A stretch of 22,305 nt of DNA, taken from positions 1 through 22,305 of IMG/VR virus record IMGVR_UViG_3300025853_000739. One strand, given 5' to 3'. How positions within the stretch are numbered: the stretch's first letter is position 1; every line of letters begins with the position of its first letter. Shown here in pieces: positions 1 through 6,141 of this stretch. Under the pieces are notes generated by a model. The model was not told where the DNA came from, searched no databases, and was given only the letters and a program-made list of their open reading frames with translations. The stretch is from a virus. The position numbers were made by a program, and so were the translations under genes.

Positions 1-976
1 ACATCAAACCTTGGTTAAGCGCTTTAGTGCTACACAGCACACGCTTAGTTCCATCCCTAAAATCTTCTAACGCTTGCGTTCTTTGTTTCTTAGTTCTAGC
101 ACTGTGGTAAATAGTAGCCACCTCTTCGTTAGCAAAAGCAAGTTCATTTGTAAATGCATTAGCACCACCAAACACAATAATCTTTTCTTCTGGATGATCT
201 TCTATAATCTCAGTCAATCCTTCTATTTTATTGTGCGCATGGTCTACAATCTTTTTACGTGTCCGTATACAATTGTAAAATTGTGCTGCTGCTTGTTTCT
301 TTTCAGGAGGCGCATTTTTATTTGCAAGCGCACGCTTAGCTTCATTAAAAGCGTCAAACTGCCCTAGTTGATACTTCCAATAAACAAACTTGTTGTTAAC
401 TTTTTTGTAGTCTTTAGCTTCTTCGTCTGTAAGAGTGATTGGTAAACAATGCACTTCATAAGGAGATACAAGACCAAGTTCTACACACTTATCTATAGAT
501 ATTTGATAATCTACAGGTGCAAGTTCTTTTAACTTAATCCTGTACTCTTCTTCTTCAGGAAGAGTAGCAGTTAAACACAACAAAGAGTCATATTTGTTAT
601 TTTCAAAGAATTTACCATATTGTGGTGATAAACCAAGGTGAACCTCGTCACACACAACAATATCATAATGCTCATCTACAAGTTTGTACGCGCTCTGATA
701 ACAAAGTACTTCTATGTTTGAAAGATAAGAATCTTTACCCCATTTACTAAATTCTTCAGTAAACTGGTCTTGTAATTGTGTTGTAGGCACAAGAACAAGT
801 GCTCTAGCTTCATGTTTAGTTTCGTTTTTATTAACGTTATCTATAACATGGCAAACAGCAAGCACACCGCATCTTGATTTACCAAAACCAGTACCTGCGA
901 TAATACTACCACAATAACCATTTTTAGCCCAAGAATTGAGTGCTTTTCTCTGTTCACGAGTTTTAACTTCATGCAT
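1..976 (-). CDS. SF2 DNA/RNA helicase, 3' end outside window
   Basis: This is the N-terminal 325 residues of a superfamily 2 helicase, read leftward and cut by the window edge. After a short N-terminal segment comes a Walker A loop, AGTGFGKS (about residues 27-34), then the LVLVPTTQL segment (motif Ia), a DEVH box inside VVCDEVHLG (motif II), and TAT (motif III, in LLCLTATLP). The second RecA-like domain starts with IIVFGG and reaches a motif V-like STKALNQG just before the edge. Motif VI lies outside. Family knowledge: phage helicases of this layout (UvsW/XPB-like or SNF2-like) remodel replication or recombination intermediates. The ATG shares one base with the stop of the upstream winged-helix gene (TAATG), so the two are probably translationally coupled. 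The helicase class is certain; the exact subfamily is not. Confidence 0.9.
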   Translation of the reverse strand, partial: MHEVKTREQRKALNSWAKNGYCGSIIAGTGFGKSRCGVLAVCHVIDNVNKNETKHEARALVLVPTTQLQDQFTEEFSKWGKDSYLSNIEVLCYQSAYKLVDEHYDIVVCDEVHLGLSPQYGKFFENNKYDSLLCLTATLPEEEEYRIKLKELAPVDYQISIDKCVELGLVSPYEVHCLPITLTDEEAKDYKKVNNKFVYWKYQLGQFDAFNEAKRALANKNAPPEKKQAAAQFYNCIRTRKKIVDHAHNKIEGLTEIIEDHPEEKIIVFGGANAFTNELAFANEEVATIYHSARTKKQRTQALEDFRDGTKRVLCSTKALNQGLM

Positions 977-1239
977 TACAGTGACACTTTCCATAGGTTC
1001 ACTGTTCTATTAGTTTCTTTGTCTTCAAAGTCACCTGCATATTTAATAAGTCCTTTTGATCTTAGCTCTTTAACACGGCCAGTTACTCGGTTTATATCCC
1101 AACCTAGTTTCTTAGCAATCATGCGATTAGTGCCCTGACCTATCTCATTCTTAAGTATTTGTAATACTTGTACTTGTCTACGCGTTAGACCGTTGTCTTT
1201 TGCAAGCTGTGTGTACGAATCAATTGATTTCTGGTTCAT
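976..1239 (-). CDS. winged-helix DNA-binding protein
   Basis: An 87-residue protein with the pattern of a MarR-type winged helix. It has a helical start (LTRRQVQVLQILKNE), a helix-turn-helix (TNRMIAKKLGWDINRVTGRV), then RSKGLIKYAG leading into a beta wing (residues about 65-85, ending NLWKVSL). The sequence NRVTGRVKELRSKGLI is the usual recognition helix followed by the 'x-L-x-x-KGLI' turn of these folds. It sits directly upstream of the helicase gene with a one-base overlap. It could be a phage transcription regulator or a replication accessory protein; nothing in the sequence separates these. No cofactor-binding residues are apparent. Confidence 0.7.
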   Translation of the reverse strand: MNQKSIDSYTQLAKDNGLTRRQVQVLQILKNEIGQGTNRMIAKKLGWDINRVTGRVKELRSKGLIKYAGDFEDKETNRTVNLWKVSL

Positions 1240-1242
1240 AAT

Positions 1243-1515
1243 TTAATCTCCTAAAGTTTCTAAATGTTTTAACGTATGAGTATATACAAAATCAGAATCA
1301 TCATTAACAATTTGTAATTCTTCTTCTGTAAGCTCTTCCCCAAGCCAAGTAGCATTAGCCACAAAAGCGTCGCAATAATCAGGATGATCTTTAAAGTCTA
1401 TTCCTTCTATCTCAACGTTCTCAACTTCATGCAGATGCTCACTAGTAAATTTTATTTTAGCATCAGGCTGGTTAGCAGGATGGTGTGGGAGGTCATCCCA
1501 CCAATCCTTACTCAT
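1243..1515 (-). CDS. small acidic phage protein, function unknown
   Basis: A 90-residue acidic protein. The N-terminus is tryptophan-rich (KDWWDDLPHHP). The middle reads DHPDYCDAFVANATWLG and is followed by EELTEEELQIVNDDSDFVYT. This last pattern, an aspartate-rich 'D(Y/F)xDA ... LTEEEL ... DSDFVY' string, is one I associate with small hypothetical proteins in many phages and bacteria, but no function is known to me. It is three bases upstream of the winged-helix gene and its start overlaps the end of the coiled-coil gene to its right by eight bases. This indicates one co-translated operon. The acidity would suit a DNA mimic or a protein-binding partner, but that is speculation. Confidence 0.55.
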   Translation of the reverse strand: MSKDWWDDLPHHPANQPDAKIKFTSEHLHEVENVEIEGIDFKDHPDYCDAFVANATWLGEELTEEELQIVNDDSDFVYTHTLKHLETLGD

Positions 1516-1684
1516 TTATTTGTGAATTTAAAGCATTATTAATCTCTACTTTTATTTCAAGCTTCTTAATTCTTTCGTTTAAGATATTTAAGCCTTCATA
1601 CAAAGCATTTAGTGTGGTAGTTTGGTCAGCTATTGTTTTAGTCAACATCTCTACGTTATCTTTTAATTCTTCTTTTACACTCAT
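1508..1684 (-). CDS. 58-residue predicted coiled-coil protein
   Basis: A short gene read directly from the minus strand: ATG at 1684-1682 and TAA at 1510-1508. The product starts MSVKEELKDNVEMLTKTIAD and continues with a heptad-like run of leucines, isoleucines and charged residues (LNILNERIKKLEIKVEINNAL) to the C-terminus. A single amphipathic helix that dimerises as a coiled coil is likely. Its last eight bases (ATGAGTAA) contain the start of the next gene, an overlap typical of this operon and the main argument that it is real. No family is recognised. Confidence 0.6.
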   Translation of the reverse strand: MSVKEELKDNVEMLTKTIADQTTTLNALYEGLNILNERIKKLEIKVEINNALNSQINE

Positions 1685-1688
1685 TTTT

Positions 1689-1946
1689 CTAGTTTTTATT
1701 TTTTAAAGATTTCTTTTTCTTTTTATAAGCGCGTTTAGGCTTATCTTGGTTTGATGTTTTAATCTTAGCAGTCTTTGTACTACTTGCAGATTTTTTCCTC
1801 GGCGCTTTGCTGCGCACATCACTGTAGAGATCAAATCCTTCATCTTGTCTTTTTAGGGTTTTTAGTTCGCTTTTATACAATATTGAACTATAAATTATAA
1901 ATAAAGCTATTGCAACTACAGTCATTAAAGCTATTTCTACCATCAT
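1689..1946 (-). CDS. small membrane-anchored protein with lysine-rich tail
   Basis: An 85-residue protein if translated from the ATG at 1946. A longer reading from a GTG at 1976 would run into the upstream gene and is less likely. Residues about 2-22 (VEIALMTVVAIALFIIYSSIL) form one transmembrane helix. The rest is soluble and becomes strongly basic, with AKIKTSNQDKPKRAYKKKKK near the end. The layout suggests a protein held in the inner membrane with a cationic cytoplasmic tail, possibly binding DNA, RNA or acidic phospholipid. The KPKRxYKK stretch also occurs in the unrelated basic protein at 4781-4978. Function is unknown. Confidence 0.55.
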   Translation of the reverse strand: MMVEIALMTVVAIALFIIYSSILYKSELKTLKRQDEGFDLYSDVRSKAPRKKSASSTKTAKIKTSNQDKPKRAYKKKKKSLKNKN

Positions 1947-1962
1947 AATTTCTAAATTTAGT

Positions 1963-2232
1963 TTATAAATGTCCACTATATTTAATGTAGCTCTTAGTGT
2001 CTAAAGAGCTGTTCGGGCTTAAAGGCCTACCTGTTCCGTAAGTAGGTATACGATTACCAAACATAAGAATGTCTGTTGACCCTACTACCATACCTCTACT
2101 ATCAGAAATCATAAAACTATGACCTGACATATTTGTAATGTACTTTGGTTCTACATCACCTTCAGGAGTAGGTTGAATAACTTCTTTTTCTTTTTTGACT
2201 ATTGGTACATAATCGTAATATCCTTTTTTCAT
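1963..2232 (-). CDS. hypothetical protein
   Basis: An 89-residue protein that starts MKKGYYDYVPIVKKEKEV. It has a central portion rich in glycine and serine (ITNMSGHSFMISDSRGMVVG) followed by a tyrosine/glycine-rich C-terminal region (RIPTYGTGRPLSPNSS). There is no signal peptide, no membrane helix and no recognisable catalytic motif. The gene begins three bases after the end of the DnaA-like gene and is followed closely by the membrane-protein gene. Placement between a DnaA-like gene and the helicase module suggests a replication-associated role, but this is only from context. Confidence 0.5.
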   Translation of the reverse strand: MKKGYYDYVPIVKKEKEVIQPTPEGDVEPKYITNMSGHSFMISDSRGMVVGSTDILMFGNRIPTYGTGRPLSPNSSLDTKSYIKYSGHL

Positions 2233-2235
2233 ATT

Positions 2236-2595
2236 TTATAAAATTACTTGATTACAACAAGGGCACACTTCTGCTTTAGGAGCTATGCTTTCTAGTTGAG
2301 GTTTTATATCTTTTTCAATATAATTTTTAGCTATCCGCAGTCTTTTAGAGGTTTCAGTTAAATGTGACATAGACTTATTATTATAAACAACAGATGAGTG
2401 ATTTCTTTTTATCGCTTCACCTATTGATATAGTAGTTTCAAGAGTATATCTACGAGCAAGCATGCAAAACATTTGTCGTGCTTCGCATACTTCTCGTGTT
2501 CTATCTCTACTCAAAATGTCTTGTTTATTAACTTTCATTTCTTTGCGTATAGCTTTAAATATTATATCAAAAGGTGTTAAAACTATTTCTCCCAT
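2236..2595 (-). CDS. stand-alone DnaA domain IV-like DNA-binding protein
   Basis: A 119-residue protein resembling the C-terminal DNA-binding domain of the initiator DnaA without its AAA+ ATPase. The features are in the usual order: VNKQDILSRDRTREVCEARQ (the helix with the R-x-R-x-x-x-x-AR signature), then MLARRYTLETTISIGEAI, then the recognition motif KRNHSSVVYNNKSM, equivalent to the RDHSTVLHA signature of DnaA. The C-terminus has CPCCNQ, a possible half zinc site absent from normal DnaA. The start codon lies inside the last codons of the polymerase gene (13-base overlap). Likely roles are recognition of DnaA-box-like sites at a phage origin or interference with host DnaA. Fold assignment is fairly sure; role is inferred. 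Confidence 0.75.
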   Translation of the reverse strand: MGEIVLTPFDIIFKAIRKEMKVNKQDILSRDRTREVCEARQMFCMLARRYTLETTISIGEAIKRNHSSVVYNNKSMSHLTETSKRLRIAKNYIEKDIKPQLESIAPKAEVCPCCNQVIL

Positions 2596-4502
2596 GATTT
2601 ACTAATATTTGTATCTGCTTTAAGCAGTCCGTTAGTTACTACAGTTAATGCTGCTTTCTCCATAAGCTCAGTCATTTTACTTACCCACTTATCAGCGTAC
2701 TCAATTTTGCAAATTGTATCTATCTGATCGTGCACAGTCATGACTAACTTAACAGGTACTTGCTCTTTTTTAATATACTCTCTAATGTAAATAAGAGCTA
2801 GCTTAGTCATATCTGCAGATGCACCTTGAATTGGTGTATTCTTACTAGCTCTTTCAATACTACCAAGCTCCATTTTATCTGCCTTACTATGCATTATCTT
2901 AGCATACCACTTAGGAAACCAACGTTTACGATTGTAAGGAGGAAAGGTTTTAATGTAGCCAAACTTCTTACCGTAATTACCAAGCTTTTCTAAGAAGCCA
3001 CCAATTGAAGGGAACGCATCAAAATACTTTTCAATCAACTTTTCAGCATCTTTTATAGGTATATTTAATGTGTCTGACAATTTGTGTGGGCCCATACCAT
3101 AAGCAAGACCAAAGTTAATAGTCTTAACGTTAGTACGTAAGCTCTTATGTTTAGAACAGTTACATTTAAGTTTAGCTCTCTCTGTACCACGTCCTATGCT
3201 AGAGTAAGCATAATAAGAACAACCTACATCAGCTGCATCTTTCCATTCTTGCCCATAGACAAGATCTGCACATACACTGTGCAAATCCTGCCCTTGAGTT
3301 AGTGCATCAAGCCATACAGGATCTTTACTACCAAAAGCGATGACATTCAACTCTTGTGAACTGTAATCTGACGAAACAAAGCACCAACCGGTAGGAGCAA
3401 TAAAACAATTTCTAAATGTATTGTCTGCGGGAATCTGTTGCATATTAGGTTTAGAACTGGATACTCTACCTGTATCTAATATCTGATTAAAGCTAGTGTG
3501 TATCTTACCATCACCTGATACAAACTTAAAAAAGTCTTTACCATAACTAGTAGCAAGTTTCATCTTCTCTTTGTATTTTACATATCTATCAATAAGAGGA
3601 AACTTACGACGATATTTATACATAGCTTTACCGTTAACATTCTCAAGATCAGGCACTAGTTTTTTAAAGACTTTAAGAACTTGAGTAGGAGATGTCCATT
3701 TAATATCAAGCTTCCTAATCTCTTCTACAGGCGTAAACAAACTACCTTGTACATACTTAGGAACAAAAGAATCTAGTTTATCATTAGATAATACCATATC
3801 ATCTAAACTCTCCATTATAGCTATAGCTTCTTGCTCACTTTGTTTAGCTATAGCTTCCCATTTATCTTTATCAATGTCAAGACCGTTGTACTCTATTTCA
3901 GCAAAGCCTATGACAGCTTCATTCTCCAAGTCTACAACTTCATTTAAGTTTTGATTATTAATAATAGGTAATTGCAGTTCTCTAATCTTGCACAAATACT
4001 CTACATCTTTAGCACCATACACAATCTGATCGTCACGGTAAGGTTGACCTGTTAGACCAATAAACTGGTTTCGCACCTCTTTATTAAGTGTAACATCTAA
4101 ATACCTTTCACATAAATGTGCAAGTCCGTATCTAATGTCTTTACCGCAATTAATTACTCTTTCTGTTAAGAATGTGTCATAAATACCTTCGCATTCAATG
4201 TTTGCCCATTTTTTAATAAACTTGTAGTCAAACTTAGCGTTGTGGAATATTTTTATAATGTCTTTAGACTCTAATATAGGACGCAGTGGTTCTATATCTA
4301 CAAATCTAGTGTCAATTACAAATTGCTGATGCTCGTCACCAATCTGAAACATAATCATCTTTTTGCACGTAAAGTCAAATCCTTCTGTTTCTGTGTCTAC
4401 ACCTAAAACTTCTGCTCTACTACAGTATGCATACACATCCTCTATAGAACAGCTTGCAAACCTATCAGAACATGGAGTCGTAGTAGAAACAAAATGTATC
4501 AT
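2583..4502 (-). CDS. polA: family A DNA polymerase with 3'-5' exonuclease
   Basis: A 639-residue replicative polymerase of the T7/Pol I type, without a 5' nuclease. The exonuclease motifs are VDTETEGFD (D36, E38), FHNAKFD (to D92) and YGAKDVEYL (D166), all with their acidic residues. The polymerase part has TGRVSSSKPNMQQIP (344-358), motif A SDYSSQELNVIA (D379), motif B with R456, K460, F464 and Y468 in LRTNVKTINFGLAYG, and motif C VHDQI (H591, D592). The catalytic aspartates are intact. Motif C has Gln where Glu is usual (HDQ for HDE). Between motifs A and B is a CNCSKHK segment (C447, C449) preceded by C428, a possible small metal site. The gene overlaps both neighbours and is the core of phage replication. 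Confidence 0.97.
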   Translation of the reverse strand: MIHFVSTTTPCSDRFASCSIEDVYAYCSRAEVLGVDTETEGFDFTCKKMIMFQIGDEHQQFVIDTRFVDIEPLRPILESKDIIKIFHNAKFDYKFIKKWANIECEGIYDTFLTERVINCGKDIRYGLAHLCERYLDVTLNKEVRNQFIGLTGQPYRDDQIVYGAKDVEYLCKIRELQLPIINNQNLNEVVDLENEAVIGFAEIEYNGLDIDKDKWEAIAKQSEQEAIAIMESLDDMVLSNDKLDSFVPKYVQGSLFTPVEEIRKLDIKWTSPTQVLKVFKKLVPDLENVNGKAMYKYRRKFPLIDRYVKYKEKMKLATSYGKDFFKFVSGDGKIHTSFNQILDTGRVSSSKPNMQQIPADNTFRNCFIAPTGWCFVSSDYSSQELNVIAFGSKDPVWLDALTQGQDLHSVCADLVYGQEWKDAADVGCSYYAYSSIGRGTERAKLKCNCSKHKSLRTNVKTINFGLAYGMGPHKLSDTLNIPIKDAEKLIEKYFDAFPSIGGFLEKLGNYGKKFGYIKTFPPYNRKRWFPKWYAKIMHSKADKMELGSIERASKNTPIQGASADMTKLALIYIREYIKKEQVPVKLVMTVHDQIDTICKIEYADKWVSKMTELMEKAALTVVTNGLLKADTNISKSWEK

Positions 4503-4711
4503 GAGTTCATGTCTTTAAATATAGTCTCTGAAAGATTTTTAATGCCTTCAGCTTGTCTCATAGTTATTTTAACGCCTTGAAACATCATAGTTTTTGATTC
4601 AGTTTCTTTAGCTTTATCGTATGGAATCATAAATTCTTCTTTAAATCTATCTTCCTTACATATAGTATATATCTGCTTCATCCAGCCCATAGTAATAGTA
4701 GTTTTATTCAT
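4499..4711 (-). CDS. small protein upstream of DNA polymerase
   Basis: A 70-residue protein, mixed in charge, starting MNKTTITMGWMKQIYTICKE and ending GIKNLSETIFKDMNS. No membrane segment or known motif is visible. Its TGA stop shares an ATGA overlap with the polymerase start, so the two are almost certainly translated from one message and it may be a polymerase-associated factor. It is the first gene after the terminator-like hairpin at 4732-4757, so a promoter for the polymerase operon should lie near 4712-4780, although I see no good TAnnTTTG there. Confidence 0.55.
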   Translation of the reverse strand: MNKTTITMGWMKQIYTICKEDRFKEEFMIPYDKAKETESKTMMFQGVKITMRQAEGIKNLSETIFKDMNS

Positions 4712-4731
4712 AATAAAAAGGTTAAAAGAAA

Positions 4732-4757
4732 ATAGGGAAGCTTTTACACTTCCCTAT
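4732..4757 (-). terminator. rho-independent terminator for leftward transcription
   Basis: A perfect 9-bp stem: ATAGGGAAG (4732-4740) pairs with CTTCCCTAT (4749-4757) around an 8-nt loop. On the minus strand it is followed by a T-rich stretch (TTTTCTTTTAACCTTTTT). It lies between the basic-protein gene and the polymerase operon. Function is inferred from structure. Confidence 0.7.
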
Positions 4758-4780
4758 CAAACAAACAACAAGATGTCTGA

Positions 4781-4978
4781 TTACTTTTTAGCAACAGACT
4801 TTTTGGTTTTTGATTTAGTTGTGGTTTTAGTTCTCTTCTTATACTTTCTCTTTGGCTTAACAAGATCAAATGTAGTTGAAACTAAATTTATTACAATCTC
4901 TTTTTCAGTAACAGATACTTCGTGTGCTGTATCTATTTTAATTGTAGATGTTCCGTTGTTTATAATGGTATTTTTCAT
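4781..4978 (-). CDS. small basic protein with histone-H1-like lysine tail
   Basis: A 65-residue protein. The first 40 residues are ordinary (MKNTIINNGTSTIKIDTAHE, then a beta-prone EKEIVINLVSTTFDLV). The last 25 are almost all lysine, arginine, threonine and serine (KPKRKYKKRTKTTTKSKTKK, then SVAKK). This composition resembles histone H1-like or AT-hook-like tails that bind DNA without sequence specificity. It is flanked by terminator-like hairpins on both sides, so it is a single-gene transcription unit, which often means high or separately timed expression. Possible roles are genome compaction or binding nucleic acid during replication. No specific family is recognised. Confidence 0.6.
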   Translation of the reverse strand: MKNTIINNGTSTIKIDTAHEVSVTEKEIVINLVSTTFDLVKPKRKYKKRTKTTTKSKTKKSVAKK

Positions 4979-5020
4979 AACTGTTTAAAAATAATTTATA
5001 GATAGTTTGTAAATATAAAC

Positions 5021-5049
5021 AAAAAAAGCATACTATCAAAAAGATAGTA
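5021..5049 (-). terminator. rho-independent terminator for leftward transcription
   Basis: TACTATC (5031-5037) and GATAGTA (5043-5049) form a 7-bp stem with an AAAAA loop. On the minus strand the stem is followed by GC and a run of seven T (5021-5027). This is the clearest intrinsic terminator in the window and ends the transcript of the 204-residue protein gene. Confidence 0.8.
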
Positions 5050-5073
5050 CACTAATTTTGTTTAATTGGAAAT

Positions 5074-5688
5074 TTAGTTAAAGATTTCACCGGTTAGAGT
5101 GTCCACTTCAACACCTTCAGCTTGAACTACATTAGATGTAGAAGCTGCAATCGTATCAGGCTTCAAGAATATATCTTGAGGCTCTTGCCCGATAACAATT
5201 GTTGAGTTGGTGAAGATATAATTACCATTATGTAATATAAAATCTCCACCTTTACCTTTACGTTTAGCTGCTGTATCTGTGTTAGAGATTTGCCACTCAT
5301 CGCCTTCAATTGTCTCTTGAATTTGAACACGTATTGGATAAGGTTGTCCATCATAGATAAGAGATGGATTAAGAACGTTCATATCAAGAACTGTATGTCC
5401 TTTCTCATTTTGATACCATGCTTGGTCATTACCACAAATACCTGGAAGATTAAACATCTCCTCTACATCTGATGGTTGACCATTTTGCCACGCTCTTCTT
5501 GCGCTGTTAGAAGTAAATCTAGAATCTGACTTGTTAAATAAGAATACCGGGTTCAAACCCGACGACGACTCTTTAACTTCTGCAAACTCCATTTGTATTT
5601 TACCACCACTAACTTGTCTTAGTTGTGTCAATAATACTTGGCCTTGTTTTAGTGTTTCTAGGCTACCACTGTTCAGTACATTCTCCAT
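5074..5688 (-). CDS. possible single-stranded DNA-binding protein
   Basis: A 204-residue soluble protein without transmembrane helices. The start MENVLNSGSLETLKQGQVLL is followed by a region rich in polar and aromatic residues (NSARRAWQNGQPSDVEEMF, QAWYQNEKGHTVLDMNVLNP) and a beta-rich segment (PIRVQIQETIEG, GGDFILHNGNYIFTN). The C-terminus is acidic and hydrophobic (VEVDTLTGEIFN), similar in character to the acidic protein-binding tails of phage SSBs. It has its own terminator and lies among replication genes. SSB is my best guess from size, composition, tail and location; I do not see a decisive OB-fold signature, so it should be regarded as a hypothetical protein with a suggested role. Confidence 0.6.
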   Translation of the reverse strand: MENVLNSGSLETLKQGQVLLTQLRQVSGGKIQMEFAEVKESSSGLNPVFLFNKSDSRFTSNSARRAWQNGQPSDVEEMFNLPGICGNDQAWYQNEKGHTVLDMNVLNPSLIYDGQPYPIRVQIQETIEGDEWQISNTDTAAKRKGKGGDFILHNGNYIFTNSTIVIGQEPQDIFLKPDTIAASTSNVVQAEGVEVDTLTGEIFN

Positions 5689-5756
5689 GTCTCTGCTTGT
5701 TAAATTAAATTACATGTCAGAATTGTTAGTAGGTTTCTGACTTGGACCTGTTAGTT

Positions 5757-5891
5757 TTAAATAAGTATTGCTGTAACGTAATCTTGCTTATCTTTTTCTA
5801 CGCTTATCTCAGGAAATATCTTTTTAAGTTCGTAGTATAATGCAAGAAGTTCATAATCTATGCTATCTGTTTCATGATTATGAAAATACAT
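5757..5891 (-). CDS. 44-residue hypothetical protein
   Basis: A very short gene read from the minus strand: ATG at 5891-5889 and TAA at 5759-5757. The product starts MYFHNHETDSIDYELLALYY and continues as one probable amphipathic helix (ELKKIFPEIS) to a hydrophobic end. The start is two bases after the stop of the upstream 51-residue gene, the tight spacing seen across this operon, which supports it being expressed. The 68 bases between its stop and the next start hold nothing that I recognise. Confidence 0.45.
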   Translation of the reverse strand: MYFHNHETDSIDYELLALYYELKKIFPEISVEKDKQDYVTAILI

Positions 5892-5893
5892 TA

Positions 5894-6049
5894 TCATTCG
5901 TATTGAATGTCTTCAGGATAATCACGAGGATCTGTTTGTGGAACAAATGGTTTATCTACATGTTCTCCTGGTTCATACTTATCTCTTAATCTTTTTACTT
6001 CTTTTTGCAATGATTGCAATTGAAGTATAATATGTTCAGGTAAGTTCAT
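5894..6049 (-). CDS. 51-residue helical hypothetical protein
   Basis: Read from the ATG at 6049 this gives MNLPEHIILQLQSLQKEVKR and a polar, acidic end (YEPGEHVDKPFVPQTDPRDY). The first 30 residues make an amphipathic helix with a leucine/isoleucine spacing compatible with a coiled coil. A longer reading from 6097 would extend into the tRNA-like sequence and is rejected. It is the first protein gene after the RNA element on this strand. No family is recognised. Confidence 0.5.
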   Translation of the reverse strand: MNLPEHIILQLQSLQKEVKRLRDKYEPGEHVDKPFVPQTDPRDYPEDIQYE

Positions 6050-6067
6050 AAAAATAGTTTTTAAATT

Positions 6068-6141
6068 AGTAAAGTATGCAGGAATCGAACCTGCCAAGAA
6101 CCCATTGTTTTTATAATAAATGTTCTTGCACCATGTACTTT
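6068..6141 (-). ncRNA. tRNA-like element (acceptor and T-arm)
   Basis: The minus strand contains a canonical tRNA T-arm: GCAGG (6094-6090), loop UUCGAUU, CCUGC (6082-6078). It is followed by AUACUUU and A (6077-6070), which pair with AAAGUAC (6141-6135) in six of seven positions. The place of the D and anticodon arms is taken by one 7-bp arm, CAAGAAC (6128-6122) with GUUCUUG (6101-6095), and a 20-nt loop. I cannot fit a normal anticodon loop with U33, and no CCA is encoded. It therefore looks like a D-armless or degenerate tRNA, or the 3' domain of the RNase P-like RNA with which it overlaps. Confidence 0.5.

Noticed and set aside
4773-4988. Plus-strand open frame opposite the basic protein gene
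   Set aside because: It is the complement of a lysine-rich tail, which always gives a hydrophobic phenylalanine/leucine-rich frame.
5548-5561. CGGGTTCAAACCCG, which looks like a tRNA T-arm
   Set aside because: It is inside the coding sequence of the 204-residue protein and no acceptor, D or anticodon arms surround it.
5700-5800. Possible frameshift extension of the 44-residue protein ending in a proline/asparagine-rich tail
   Set aside because: The alternative frame contains a stop codon close to the only slippery-looking run, so no simple shift joins the two.
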